DNA of 64,000 nt, taken from assembly GCF_900108035.1 (NCBI RefSeq), contig NZ_FNVS01000004.1:62001-126000 (forward strand). Reading direction: 5' to 3'. The position numbers and the translations under genes are program-made. The notes under the pieces were generated by a model. It saw only the letters and a program-made list of their open reading frames with translations, searched no databases and had not been told where the DNA came from. Positions within the stretch are counted from its first letter, which is position 1, and each line of letters starts with the position of its first letter. This DNA is from Parabacteroides chinchillae (GTDB lineage: Bacteria; Bacteroidota; Bacteroidia; Bacteroidales; Tannerellaceae). Below are positions 25,198 through 33,520 of the stretch, piece after piece.

Positions 25198-28197
25198 TTA
25201 TTTCTTTAATTTACCCAATCTGTCTTCAATCATACCGGCAATATCGTCGTTACCTTTATAGTTGTTTTGCAAACTAGTCAGATACTGGCGTGCCTGTACA
25301 TCGTCTCCTTGGCGGATATAAATATCAGCCCACAAGATAAAGCCGCGTGCCAACCAATATTGATGCGGTGTCCCGTTCTTAGCAAAATCTTCAAGAACCT
25401 TTTCCGCATTCTTATCATCATTGGTATCATAATATAATTGAGCCAACAAATATTTAGCTTCCGCACCATGAACAGTACGTGTATCTTTACTAATCTCTTT
25501 CAGGTCGGCAAGCGCCTTACTGTCCTGCTTCAAAGAAATGTATGCTTTAGCACGGGCATAACGGGCTTCTGCGCTCACTTCCGGCGAAAGCTTGGTTTCT
25601 TTCAATAATTCTTCTGCAGCCAAAAGAACTTCTTTCGGTTGGCCGGTAAACTGGGCGGAGCGCATAACTCCAAGTTTTGCAGCCTGTTTATTTTCCGGAT
25701 TTTCAGCTATGCTCTGCAAACGTTTGAAAGTTTCCAGAGCAGCCGGATAATCTTTACTCAGATATTCTATCTCAGCCTTACGGGCAACCGATTCTTCCAT
25801 AAACTTCGTATCGCCACTCTCAACAACCAGGCCAAACAAGTGTTTTGCTTCGTCATATTCTTTCTTTGCAAATGCGATACTTGCCAGGTAGAAGTTTGCG
25901 TTTGAACTGAATGCGCCTTGCGGGAATGTTTGTAAATAGTTAGTAAGGCTTCTGCGTGCGCCTTCGTTATCACCACGCATAAACAACTTTTCTGCAGCCA
26001 GATAAGTCAATGAATCCTGCTCGCTTACTTCAAAACGGACATTACCTCCCAAAGAATTGGCATAATTGGCAAACGAATTAATGTCGTTTAATTCAATATA
26101 TACGGATTTCAAATCTTGCAAAGCAACTTTTGCTTCATCACTTCCGGGATAGTTACTTATAACCATCTTATAAGCCTGAGCTGCTTTCTCGGGTTGATTG
26201 TCATTAAAATAAATCAAACCTAACTGTACGCCTGCTTTGCGTGACAAGCTGCTCTGCGGAAACTTTTGAATCAAAGACTCGAACGTCTGTGCAGCTGCCT
26301 TATTGTTATCCAGCAATACATACGAACGTCCTTTTTCAAACAAAGCATCATCTATATATTGTGATTCCGGAAATTCACGTATCAAACGATCCAGAATACT
26401 AATCTTTCCCTGATAATCTTTCTGCAAACCCAATACGAAAGCCTTTTGATACATTGAATAATCTCCGGCAGAAGGTTCCAACTGGGCCGCACGGGAATAA
26501 TTGTCCTCGGCTAATGCAAATTGACGGTTATGGAATAAACAGTCTCCAATACGGTTATACGCATCAGCCAGTGAAGCCGTATTATTACTGTTTTCCATAT
26601 CTACATACTGACGGAAACGGCTCAATGCATTATCATATTCTTTTAATTTGAAATAGCTATATCCCAGGTTATAATAAGCCAAAGCATACATATCCGTATT
26701 ACGTTGGCCATTATTCAAATATGTCCTGTAATCAGATATGGCTTTTTCATATTCACCCTGGCGGTAATAGCATTCGCCACGCCAGAAATAAGCATCATTG
26801 CGAGCTTCCATATTATAAGCTCCCAATGTTATGGCACGGCTGAACAGATCTATTGCCTCATCCAATTTCACATTGGCGAAAGCCTGCGTTCCCAACTGGA
26901 ACAGAATATCCTGTTTTGCCTCTAATATTTTAATACTCGGATGTTTGATTTTATTAATCGAAGTAAGAGCCGCCTGGTAATTCTTAGTAGTAAGATAGAC
27001 TTCTACCAAATAGTCGTTCACTTTATCAGCATATCTTGAATTCGGAAAGTCGTTCAGAAAATCTTCAAAGATCGTAACCGATTCCCCAAAACCGGTAAAG
27101 GCTGTTTCATGGATCAGCAGTGCATAATTATACATGGCTGTTTCCTTAATCTGCTGATCATAAGAAGATGTGGCAGCTGCCTCAAACGCCATACGGGCAT
27201 TGTTCTTATCATTCAGTTTCAGATAAGACTGACCTAAATAAAGATAAGCATTCTGAGTCAGTGCATCATTCTCGCCAACCGTACGTCCCAAAGCATTAAC
27301 TGCACTACTATAGTTGCCTTTATCATAATAACATACTCCCAGGATATATAAGTCTCCGCGCAAAGGCACATCGGTTGATGAAACATATTTACTCAACATA
27401 GCGATGGCTTTGCTTTGGTCTCCCATATGGTAATAAGAGTTACCAAGCATGCGATATACTTCCGCATTATTCTTACTATCCGGATAAGAAGAGAGAAGTT
27501 GCTCCCCTTCTTTTACAACTCTTTCATATTTGCTTTGGATAAAATATATCTGTGTGATATAATACAACGATTGCTCACGATAGGCAGGAATTTCCTTCAA
27601 TCGTGAAAATTCGGCAAGCGCGGTATTGTATTTAGCCGTTGCATAATCGATATAAGCCATATAATACGCAGCTGCTTCGCGATACTTGGCCCCGACTTGT
27701 TCGATACGGGCAAAATAACCTCGCGCCTTTGCCATATCGCCCATTTGCAACAAGGAATAAGCTAAACGAAAACTATAAGTTTCCTGTTGTTCAGGATTTA
27801 ATACGTCTATATTGGATTCGCCAAACCAAAAAATGGCTTTCTGATACTCTCCGCGTCCGAAATGAACGGAAGCAATCAGATAATTGATTTCATCACTGTG
27901 ACGAGACGAAGGATAGGTCTCAAGATAGTCTTTTAATAATTCGTCGGCATTTGGCCGGCCCTGTTCGTAAGCGGCATACACTAACATATAATCGGCTTCC
28001 TGAATCAAATCGGCATCCGTCGAATGCTGTTTATAAGCCTCCAGCTTATCAATACAGCCAGGGTAGTTTTTTAAACTAAACAATTCTTTGCCTTCTACGA
28101 ATAAACGGTCGGGCACTTCGAACTGATACGACCGTTGCCCGTTTGCCACGTGACTTCCCAGTACCAGACATAGCGGAATAAGTATTCTCTTCATCAC
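25198..28197 (-). CDS. Large secreted tetratricopeptide-repeat protein
   Basis: 999 residues with a signal peptide (MMKRILIPLCLVLGSHVANG). The mature protein is a chain of TPR and Sel1-like repeats from about residue 30 to the C-terminus, for example YQKAIFWFGESN, ARGYFARIEQVG, KAIAMLSKYVSS, YEKAISDYRTYLNNG, YDEAKHLFGLVVE and SKALADLKEIS. It lacks a membrane anchor or lipobox, so is probably periplasmic. Such solenoids scaffold multi-protein envelope complexes. It is the first gene of the six-gene operon with the barrel protein 9 bp downstream; a TATATTTG element lies at 28248-28255 on the minus strand. Confidence 0.9.
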   Translation of the reverse strand: MMKRILIPLCLVLGSHVANGQRSYQFEVPDRLFVEGKELFSLKNYPGCIDKLEAYKQHSTDADLIQEADYMLVYAAYEQGRPNADELLKDYLETYPSSRHSDEINYLIASVHFGRGEYQKAIFWFGESNIDVLNPEQQETYSFRLAYSLLQMGDMAKARGYFARIEQVGAKYREAAAYYMAYIDYATAKYNTALAEFSRLKEIPAYREQSLYYITQIYFIQSKYERVVKEGEQLLSSYPDSKNNAEVYRMLGNSYYHMGDQSKAIAMLSKYVSSTDVPLRGDLYILGVCYYDKGNYSSAVNALGRTVGENDALTQNAYLYLGQSYLKLNDKNNARMAFEAAATSSYDQQIKETAMYNYALLIHETAFTGFGESVTIFEDFLNDFPNSRYADKVNDYLVEVYLTTKNYQAALTSINKIKHPSIKILEAKQDILFQLGTQAFANVKLDEAIDLFSRAITLGAYNMEARNDAYFWRGECYYRQGEYEKAISDYRTYLNNGQRNTDMYALAYYNLGYSYFKLKEYDNALSRFRQYVDMENSNNTASLADAYNRIGDCLFHNRQFALAEDNYSRAAQLEPSAGDYSMYQKAFVLGLQKDYQGKISILDRLIREFPESQYIDDALFEKGRSYVLLDNNKAAAQTFESLIQKFPQSSLSRKAGVQLGLIYFNDNQPEKAAQAYKMVISNYPGSDEAKVALQDLKSVYIELNDINSFANYANSLGGNVRFEVSEQDSLTYLAAEKLFMRGDNEGARRSLTNYLQTFPQGAFSSNANFYLASIAFAKKEYDEAKHLFGLVVESGDTKFMEESVARKAEIEYLSKDYPAALETFKRLQSIAENPENKQAAKLGVMRSAQFTGQPKEVLLAAEELLKETKLSPEVSAEARYARAKAYISLKQDSKALADLKEISKDTRTVHGAEAKYLLAQLYYDTNDDKNAEKVLEDFAKNGTPHQYWLARGFILWADIYIRQGDDVQARQYLTSLQNNYKGNDDIAGMIEDRLGKLKK

Positions 28198-28247
28198 TCA
28201 TTTGCTTTTAAGGACAGACACTTATAGTACCTGTTTGTTCTAAATTG

Positions 28248-28255
28248 CAAATATA
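28248..28255 (-). promoter_or_regulatory. Probable -7 element of the TPR/barrel/kinase operon
   Basis: The minus strand reads TATATTTG, an exact TAnnTTTG match, about 50 nt upstream of the first gene. The -33 region lies within the 3' end of the Nudix gene and is weak. Confidence 0.5.
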
Positions 28256-28282
28256 GAGAATAAGCTGCAAATAAGAAGCAAG

Positions 28283-28807
28283 TTATTTACAAAAATGAAT
28301 ATAACGATCCACACCTTTTTTTATAGAACACAGTCCAAAATCGTCCGGATTTAACTTCTCCGGGGAAAGTATAATAATCTCGGCAGCATCGTCTTCGGCA
28401 GAGGCCAATTCAAAATTATCGACATGACATTCAAAAAACATATCCACCGTATGCACATCGAAGCCACAATACGGATAAATATTCGGCAATGAAAACAAAT
28501 ACTTGCAATTGGTTATGGTCAATCCGGTTTCTTCTTTTACCTCGCGACAAGCAGCATCTTCGGCCGTTTCATGTAAGTCAACAAAACCTCCGGGCAAATC
28601 GAGTGTTCCTTTTGCAGGTTCTTTAGCGCGCCGTACTAATAACAACTCACCTTTTTTATTACGGATAAAACAGGCAACAGCAGCAGACGGATTGAAATAA
28701 TAAATAAAACCACAGGCCGTACATTTTTTCGCTTTTTCATTATGCTGCAGAAATGTTTTTGCTCCGCAAACCGGACAATAAGCAAATTTATCTAACGGAT
28801 GTTTCAT
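28283..28807 (-). CDS. Nudix hydrolase with N-terminal zinc ribbon
   Basis: 174 residues from the ATG at 28807 (MKHPLDKFAYCPVCGAKTFL); an in-frame ATG 30 nt further upstream is less likely. CPVCG and CTACG form a small zinc ribbon as in NudC/NADH pyrophosphatase-like enzymes. The Nudix box runs from about residue 71 (GGFVDLHETAEDAA, then REVKEETGL) with all the metal-binding glutamates. It hydrolyses a nucleoside diphosphate linked to another moiety; substrate not determinable. Cytoplasmic. A hairpin at 28828-28864 separates it from the glucokinase gene upstream. Confidence 0.92.
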   Translation of the reverse strand: MKHPLDKFAYCPVCGAKTFLQHNEKAKKCTACGFIYYFNPSAAVACFIRNKKGELLLVRRAKEPAKGTLDLPGGFVDLHETAEDAACREVKEETGLTITNCKYLFSLPNIYPYCGFDVHTVDMFFECHVDNFELASAEDDAAEIIILSPEKLNPDDFGLCSIKKGVDRYIHFCK

Positions 28808-28827
28808 ACTAAACGGATGATAAATAA

Positions 28828-28864
28828 CAAGCCGCACCCCTATATAAATACAAGATGCGGCTTG
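28828..28864 (-). terminator. Terminator downstream of the ROK glucokinase gene
   Basis: CAAGCCGCA (28828-28836) pairs with TGCGGCTTG (28856-28864) and is followed on the minus strand by a T-rich tract. Confidence 0.65.
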
Positions 28865-28903
28865 CTTTGTAATATCTGCGCAGTACGCAGATATAAATTA
28901 TTA

Positions 28904-29881
28904 TTATAATGAAGGATCCTGAGTTTTTACTTCCCAACCCAAAGCGCTGGCACCTAATACAGCAGCATCGCTTTCTTTCAACTGTGAGAATAATATTTTA
29001 GTTTTACCTTCAAATACTTTCAGCATATTTGCTTCCATAGCATGTTTGATTGGTTCCATAATCAGATCACCTGCTTTTGTAAGACCACCAAACAGGATAA
29101 TTGCTTCCGGACTAGAGAATGCAACAAAATTAGCAAATGCTTCGCCTAACATAGCGCCTGTTGTTTCGAAGATTTCAAGTACCAGTTTGTCATTCTTCAT
29201 TGCTGCATCATACACGTCTTTTGAAGTAATATCAGAAGGATCGAGTTCACGTAATAAACTTTCATCCTTGCGGATTTCCAGATATTCGCGTGCCGTACGG
29301 GCAACACCTGTTGCTGATGTATAAGCTTCAAGGCATCCCTGACGACCACAACCGCACTGACGACCATTACGACGTACAATGACATGGCCTAATTCACCGG
29401 CAAAACCATCATGGCCATATACCAGATTTCCGTTAACAACAATACCGCTACCTACACCAGTACCTAATGTAATCACGATAAAATCTTTCATACCACGGGC
29501 TGCACCATAAGTCATTTCTCCGATAGCAGCAGCATTAGCATCGTTTGTTAAAGCAACAGGTATACCGCCAACTTGTTCGCTGATTAACTGAGCCAAAGGA
29601 ATTTTGCCTTTCCAGGGAAGGTTCGGGGCAAACTCTATACAGCCATTAAAATAGTTACCATTAGGAGCACCTACACCAATACCTTTAATCTTTTCAGGAC
29701 CGCCGGCTTGTTCTATAACCTGCATAAGTCCCTGGCCTAAAGCTGCTACATAATCTTCAATATCAGCATATTTGCCAGTCTTTATTGAACTACTGTACAA
29801 AACTGTACCTCTCGCATCTACTACACCGAAAACTGTATTGGTACCACCTATATCAATACCTACTACATAAGGCTTCTCCAT
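28904..29881 (-). CDS. ROK-family glucokinase
   Basis: 325 residues from the ATG at 29881 (MEKPYVVGIDIGGTNTVFGV); the longer upstream frame starts in the promoter region and is rejected. Features are the phosphate-1 motif DIGGTNT, GVGAPNGNYFNG, the sugar-binding ALTNDANAAAIGE, LGTGVGSGIVVNG, the glucose-binding EXGH-like GELGHVIV and the ROK zinc motif CGCGRQGCLE. It phosphorylates glucose, or possibly another hexose, with ATP in the cytoplasm. It would serve glucose released by the starch locus of this window. It has a complete consensus promoter and its own terminator. Confidence 0.92.
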   Translation of the reverse strand: MEKPYVVGIDIGGTNTVFGVVDARGTVLYSSSIKTGKYADIEDYVAALGQGLMQVIEQAGGPEKIKGIGVGAPNGNYFNGCIEFAPNLPWKGKIPLAQLISEQVGGIPVALTNDANAAAIGEMTYGAARGMKDFIVITLGTGVGSGIVVNGNLVYGHDGFAGELGHVIVRRNGRQCGCGRQGCLEAYTSATGVARTAREYLEIRKDESLLRELDPSDITSKDVYDAAMKNDKLVLEIFETTGAMLGEAFANFVAFSSPEAIILFGGLTKAGDLIMEPIKHAMEANMLKVFEGKTKILFSQLKESDAAVLGASALGWEVKTQDPSL

Positions 29882-29926
29882 GATTTTATATTTACGATTA
29901 ATAATGATTTCTTTTTTTATTGGAAG

Positions 29927-29957
29927 CAAATATAAGAGGATTATGATAAGCTGCAAT
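29927..29957 (-). promoter_or_regulatory. Promoter of the ROK glucokinase gene
   Basis: On the minus strand TTG (29956-29954), a 19-nt spacer, then TATATTTG (29934-29927): an excellent Bacteroidetes consensus. The leader to the ATG at 29881 is about 40 nt. Confidence 0.65.
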
Positions 29958-30078
29958 ACGTTTTTCAAAAAAATTTACTCCAAATGTCATATTTGTCGTG
30001 TTTTATAGCAAACTTATGCTACGTAACATTGTTATATTATAATGGACAAATCCGTCATTTTTCTTCTCTGTATGTTTA

Positions 30079-30465
30079 TTATTTCAACGGAAGAATTTCA
30101 ATCCAATAGTCATCTGGGTCACAAATAAAATACAGTCCCATACTCGTATTTTCATAACATACGCAATCCATTTCTTTATGATATTTACGAACTTCATCAT
30201 AATTTCCGGCTACACGGAAACATAAATGGCTTTCATTATCTCCCAATTCATAAGGATCCGTACGGTCACGCAACCACGTCAATTCAAGCGAAAAACCTGT
30301 TTGCCCGTCGGTCATATAGACCAATACAAAAGAACCGTCTTCTGCCTCTTTGCGATGATGTTCTTTCAACCCCAATGCTTTACTATAAAATGAAATACTT
30401 CTGTCCAAATCCAGAACATTGATATTAAAATGATCAAATCTACCTTTTATTTCCATAATATCCAT
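30079..30465 (-). CDS. VOC-family (glyoxalase/lactoylglutathione lyase-like) protein
   Basis: 128 residues of paired beta-alpha-beta-beta-beta units: FDHFNINVLDLDRSISFY opens the first and SHLCFRVAGNYDEVRKYHKE the second, ending ICDPDDYWIEILPL. Likely metal ligands are the first His (FDHFN), a Glu in FSLELTW, the His in ESHLCF and the Glu in WIEIL, as in glyoxalase I. Detoxification of methylglyoxal is plausible but not certain. An ATG 9 nt later (MEIKGRF) is an alternative start. It follows the metallo-beta-lactamase-fold gene by 11 bp and is probably co-transcribed. Confidence 0.88.
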   Translation of the reverse strand: MDIMEIKGRFDHFNINVLDLDRSISFYSKALGLKEHHRKEAEDGSFVLVYMTDGQTGFSLELTWLRDRTDPYELGDNESHLCFRVAGNYDEVRKYHKEMDCVCYENTSMGLYFICDPDDYWIEILPLK

Positions 30466-30476
30466 ATTTTAAATAA

Positions 30477-31199
30477 CTAAAAATCGGTTCCTTCTCCACA
30501 AACGGATAACAGCACATAACGAACGCCTTTCGATTCGGCATAGGGAGCAAAAACTTCCACTTCGGCCGGGCGTTCCCAAAAATGCATCGGTACAAATACA
30601 TCCGTTTGTATACGGTCGATGAATTGCTGGGCTCCCCGCATAAAATCGGTACCTAAACGTGGATCAACCGGAAACATAACCAGATCCATCTTATCCGTAT
30701 CTTTTGCGATAATATCCAGTTCCTGCAAATAATATTTTTCGGCTTCTCCTGCCTCAACCGGCGTCGATTCATCTTTCCAATGCCAGTTATTCAAGTCGCC
30801 GGCATGAAAGATTATCCGCTCTTGCGCCTTAATCAAAAATGAAACACCAACATCTGTAGACCCAAAAGCTTTAATTGTCAAATTATCATCCTGATAAACT
30901 TCTCCTTTCCGGATATAGAAAGCATCCTCAGATTTCGCTCTCCTGCGTTTTAAAATATCTTTGGAAAAGATATATTGAATATCCTCTTTCTGTTCCTTCC
31001 ACTTCAGAACCTCCGGATTAAAGTGATCGGGATGAAAATGGGACGATAACACATATAATTTTCCGGGGCGATGCAACAAACAGTCATGAACATAGCCTTC
31101 ATCAGAATCATTTGATGTGTCACGGTAATAATCTATTACAATAGAAAATCCTTCTGCTAAAATAGCAAAGCCGCTATGATAAATATAAACGAGCCTCAT
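30477..31199 (-). CDS. Metallo-beta-lactamase-fold hydrolase
   Basis: 240 residues of the UlaG-like MBL type: MRLVYIYHSGFAILAEGFSI, FDYYRD-type strands, the zinc motif SSHFHPDHF (HxHxDH), AGDLNNWHW with the bridging Asp, and a C-terminal metal histidine in VFVPMHFWE. A cytoplasmic hydrolase of unknown substrate. It forms a pair with the VOC protein, which could suggest a shared detoxification role (inference). It is divergent from the efflux operon. Confidence 0.87.
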   Translation of the reverse strand: MRLVYIYHSGFAILAEGFSIVIDYYRDTSNDSDEGYVHDCLLHRPGKLYVLSSHFHPDHFNPEVLKWKEQKEDIQYIFSKDILKRRRAKSEDAFYIRKGEVYQDDNLTIKAFGSTDVGVSFLIKAQERIIFHAGDLNNWHWKDESTPVEAGEAEKYYLQELDIIAKDTDKMDLVMFPVDPRLGTDFMRGAQQFIDRIQTDVFVPMHFWERPAEVEVFAPYAESKGVRYVLLSVCGEGTDF

Positions 31200-31306
31200 T
31201 TCTTTTCGATCTTTTTCTATAGAAAACAGAACTACTTGTTTAGTTGTTGTTGCTTATCGCTACAAACTTAACTAAAATAAAAATTATATCTATAAACAGC
31301 TTTTCT

Positions 31307-31368
31307 AATTCATCGGGATGTTTTTATAAAATGATCGGGATGAAATAAAAAAAACATCCCGATGAATT
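31307..31368. repeat. Three-part ATCGGGAT hairpin repeat, copy 1
   Basis: 19-bp arms (31307-31325 and 31350-31368) pair perfectly around CATCGGGATG. The loop contains a further forward unit, GATCGGGATG (31333-31342), that could pair with the right arm instead. Related to the element at 61540-61601. Confidence 0.75.
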
Positions 31369-31423
31369 ATTTTATGTTTCTGAGACAAAGCAAAAAGCTT
31401 TGTTAATATTATATAATTAATAG

Positions 31424-31442
31424 TACCTTGCGATACAAGGTA
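31424..31442. promoter_or_regulatory. Operator-like dyad upstream of the efflux operon
   Basis: TACCTTG, a 5-nt spacer (CGATA), then CAAGGTA: a perfect 7-bp inverted repeat ending 13 bp before the TATATTTG element, where a repressor would cover the -33 region. The shape suits a dimeric winged-helix repressor such as a PadR- or TetR-type protein. No such regulator gene is in the window. Confidence 0.6.
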
Positions 31443-31455
31443 TTTTAAGGATTTC

Positions 31456-31463
31456 TATATTTG
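31456..31463 (+). promoter_or_regulatory. Probable -7 element of the MacAB/TolC-type operon
   Basis: TATATTTG, an exact TAnnTTTG match, 83 nt upstream of the first ATG. There is no TTTG at the standard -33 position, which instead overlaps the dyad at 31424-31442. Confidence 0.5.
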
Positions 31464-31546
31464 CTCACATAAATAAAAATATTTGCCTGGATATGTAACT
31501 TTTTCAGTCAACTGTACGTCTAATAAAAATAACTACATAACAAAAT

Positions 31547-32233
31547 ATGATGATCCAACTGAAAGGAATTAACAAAACGTATTTCAACGGAGCACCGTTG
31601 CACGTTTTGAAAGGAATCGACCTAGATATAGAAAAAGGAGAAATGGTGTCTATCATGGGAGCTTCCGGATCAGGCAAATCTACCCTGCTAAATATTCTTG
31701 GGATATTAGATACGTACGATAGCGGTACATATACCCTGAACGGTCAGTTAATCCAAAATCTAAGCGAGACACGCGCAGCCGAACTCCGCAACCAGATGAT
31801 AGGATTCATCTTTCAGTCGTTTAATCTTATATCTTTCAAAAATGCTATGGAAAACGTAGCATTGCCCCTATATTACCAAGGCATAAACAGAAAGAAAAGG
31901 AATGCAATGGCCATGGAGTATCTGGACATGGTAGGTTTGAAAGACTGGGCCGAACACATGCCTAATGAAATGTCGGGAGGGCAAAAACAACGTGTAGCCA
32001 TTGCCCGTGCTCTTATTGCCAAACCTCAGGTAATATTGGCCGACGAACCCACCGGAGCACTTGACAGTAAAACAACTGTAGAAGTTATGGAACTACTTCG
32101 CCAGGTTAATCTTTCGGGTATGACCATGATCATTGTCACCCATGAACAATCCGTAGCTGACGCTACAAACAAAATAATCCGCGTAAAAGACGGTTTAATA
32201 GAAACAATAGAAAAAGGTAAAGCCCATGTTTGA
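31547..32233 (+). CDS. ABC transporter ATP-binding protein, MacB/LolD type
   Basis: 228 residues with all nucleotide-binding motifs: Walker A GASGSGKST, Q-loop FIFQSFNL, signature MSGGQKQR, Walker B VILADEPTGALD and the H-loop VTHEQ. The family powers MacAB-type efflux or lipoprotein release. It overlaps the next gene by 8 bp. It is first in a five-gene operon (ATPase, two FtsX-type permeases, membrane fusion protein, TolC-like channel), which points to efflux across both membranes. Confidence 0.95.
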   Translation: MMIQLKGINKTYFNGAPLHVLKGIDLDIEKGEMVSIMGASGSGKSTLLNILGILDTYDSGTYTLNGQLIQNLSETRAAELRNQMIGFIFQSFNLISFKNAMENVALPLYYQGINRKKRNAMAMEYLDMVGLKDWAEHMPNEMSGGQKQRVAIARALIAKPQVILADEPTGALDSKTTVEVMELLRQVNLSGMTMIIVTHEQSVADATNKIIRVKDGLIETIEKGKAHV

Positions 32234-33491
32234 TTTCGACAATTTCAGGGAAATATTCGGAACTATCCAAAAGAATAAGCTGCGTACCTTCCTGACAGGA
32301 TTTTCCGTCGCCTGGGGTATTTTTATGCTTATCATCTTGCTGGGTGCCGGAAACGGGCTTCGGAACGGTATCTTACATAACTTCCGGAATATGTCTACCA
32401 ACAGAGTTTCGGTATGGCCAGGCTACACCACTATGCCCTATAAAGGCATGCCAACAAACCGGAGTATCAAATTCAAAGACGAAGACTTGATACAAATAAG
32501 GTATGATCATCCGGAAATAGACCTTGTCAGCGCTGTTGTTTACCATACAGACACCTTGTCGGTAGGCGAAGAATATGGGACATACTCCACGCGTGCTGTC
32601 TTCCCAGCGCATTCCATCATCGACAACATACAAATGCTAGCCGGCAACGGGCGTTTTATCAACGATATAGACATTAAGCAAAAACGGAAAGTGATCGTAA
32701 TCAGTCCTCGTATGAAAGAAGTTCTGTTTAAATCGGAAAATCCGCTGGGCAAACATATCAATGCCGGAAAGATTGTCTACCAAGTGGTAGGCGTTTATAA
32801 AGATGAAAATAACAGCAACGATTCGCCAGCTTATATCCCATTTTCCACCGGACAAACGTTATACAATTCCGGTTATGGAATCGGACAAATTTCTTTCTCT
32901 TTGAAAGGATTGAAAACAAAAGAGGAAAACGAGGCTTTCGAAACCCGCTTCCGTGAAAGCATGGGCAAGCGCCACCATTTTGACCCGAACGACAAAGGTT
33001 CGCTCTACATGTGGAATACAGCAGAAGAATTTCTGATGCTAAACGGTATGATGAACGGCATAACTCTTTTCCTATGGATTATAGGTATCGGAACATTAAC
33101 TGCCGGTATCGTAGGCGTAAGCAACATTATGCTGATTACCGTACGTGAAAGGACAAAAGAGTTCGGCATACGTAAAGCTATCGGAGCCACACCCTTTTCC
33201 ATATTGAAGCTTATCATCGTAGAGTCCATTCTGATCACAGCCCTATTCGGCTATATCGGCATGGTTCTTGGCATCGGTGTCACCGAAGGCATTAATTACG
33301 CAATGGAAGCAATGAATATAGGAGGATCCAGTTCGGGAGACGACATGAGTATATTCCGCAACCCCACCGTAAGCCTGAGTATCGCTTGCGCAGCAACCGG
33401 ATTGCTTGTGCTGGCAGGTGTACTGGCCGGATATTTCCCGGCGCGCAAAGCAGTTAAAATAACGGCTATCGAAGCCATGAGAACAGAATAA
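32226..33491 (+). CDS. ABC transporter permease, MacB/FtsX type (first)
   Basis: 421 residues. One N-terminal helix (about 20-42, after KNKLRTFLTGFSVAWGIFML) is followed by a periplasmic MacB-type core domain (about 50-270) and three C-terminal helices. These carry the FtsX signature ISVRERTKEFGIRKAIGA-like text, here LITVRERTKEFGIRKAIGAT. It probably pairs with the second permease as a heterodimer on the shared ATPase. Translationally coupled to the ATPase gene. Confidence 0.93.
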   Translation: MFDFDNFREIFGTIQKNKLRTFLTGFSVAWGIFMLIILLGAGNGLRNGILHNFRNMSTNRVSVWPGYTTMPYKGMPTNRSIKFKDEDLIQIRYDHPEIDLVSAVVYHTDTLSVGEEYGTYSTRAVFPAHSIIDNIQMLAGNGRFINDIDIKQKRKVIVISPRMKEVLFKSENPLGKHINAGKIVYQVVGVYKDENNSNDSPAYIPFSTGQTLYNSGYGIGQISFSLKGLKTKEENEAFETRFRESMGKRHHFDPNDKGSLYMWNTAEEFLMLNGMMNGITLFLWIIGIGTLTAGIVGVSNIMLITVRERTKEFGIRKAIGATPFSILKLIIVESILITALFGYIGMVLGIGVTEGINYAMEAMNIGGSSSGDDMSIFRNPTVSLSIACAATGLLVLAGVLAGYFPARKAVKITAIEAMRTE

Positions 33492-33520
33492 AGTAATTCA
33501 TCATTCAATACGAAAGAATC

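Larger units (their letters stand above)
31200..31546. other. Divergent intergenic region with hairpin, dyad and promoter elements
   Basis: No gene. It holds a minus-strand TAAGTTTG -7 at 31263-31270 for the MBL gene, a three-part ATCGGGAT hairpin at 31307-31368, the operator-like dyad at 31424-31442 and a plus-strand TATATTTG at 31456-31463. Confidence 0.6.
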
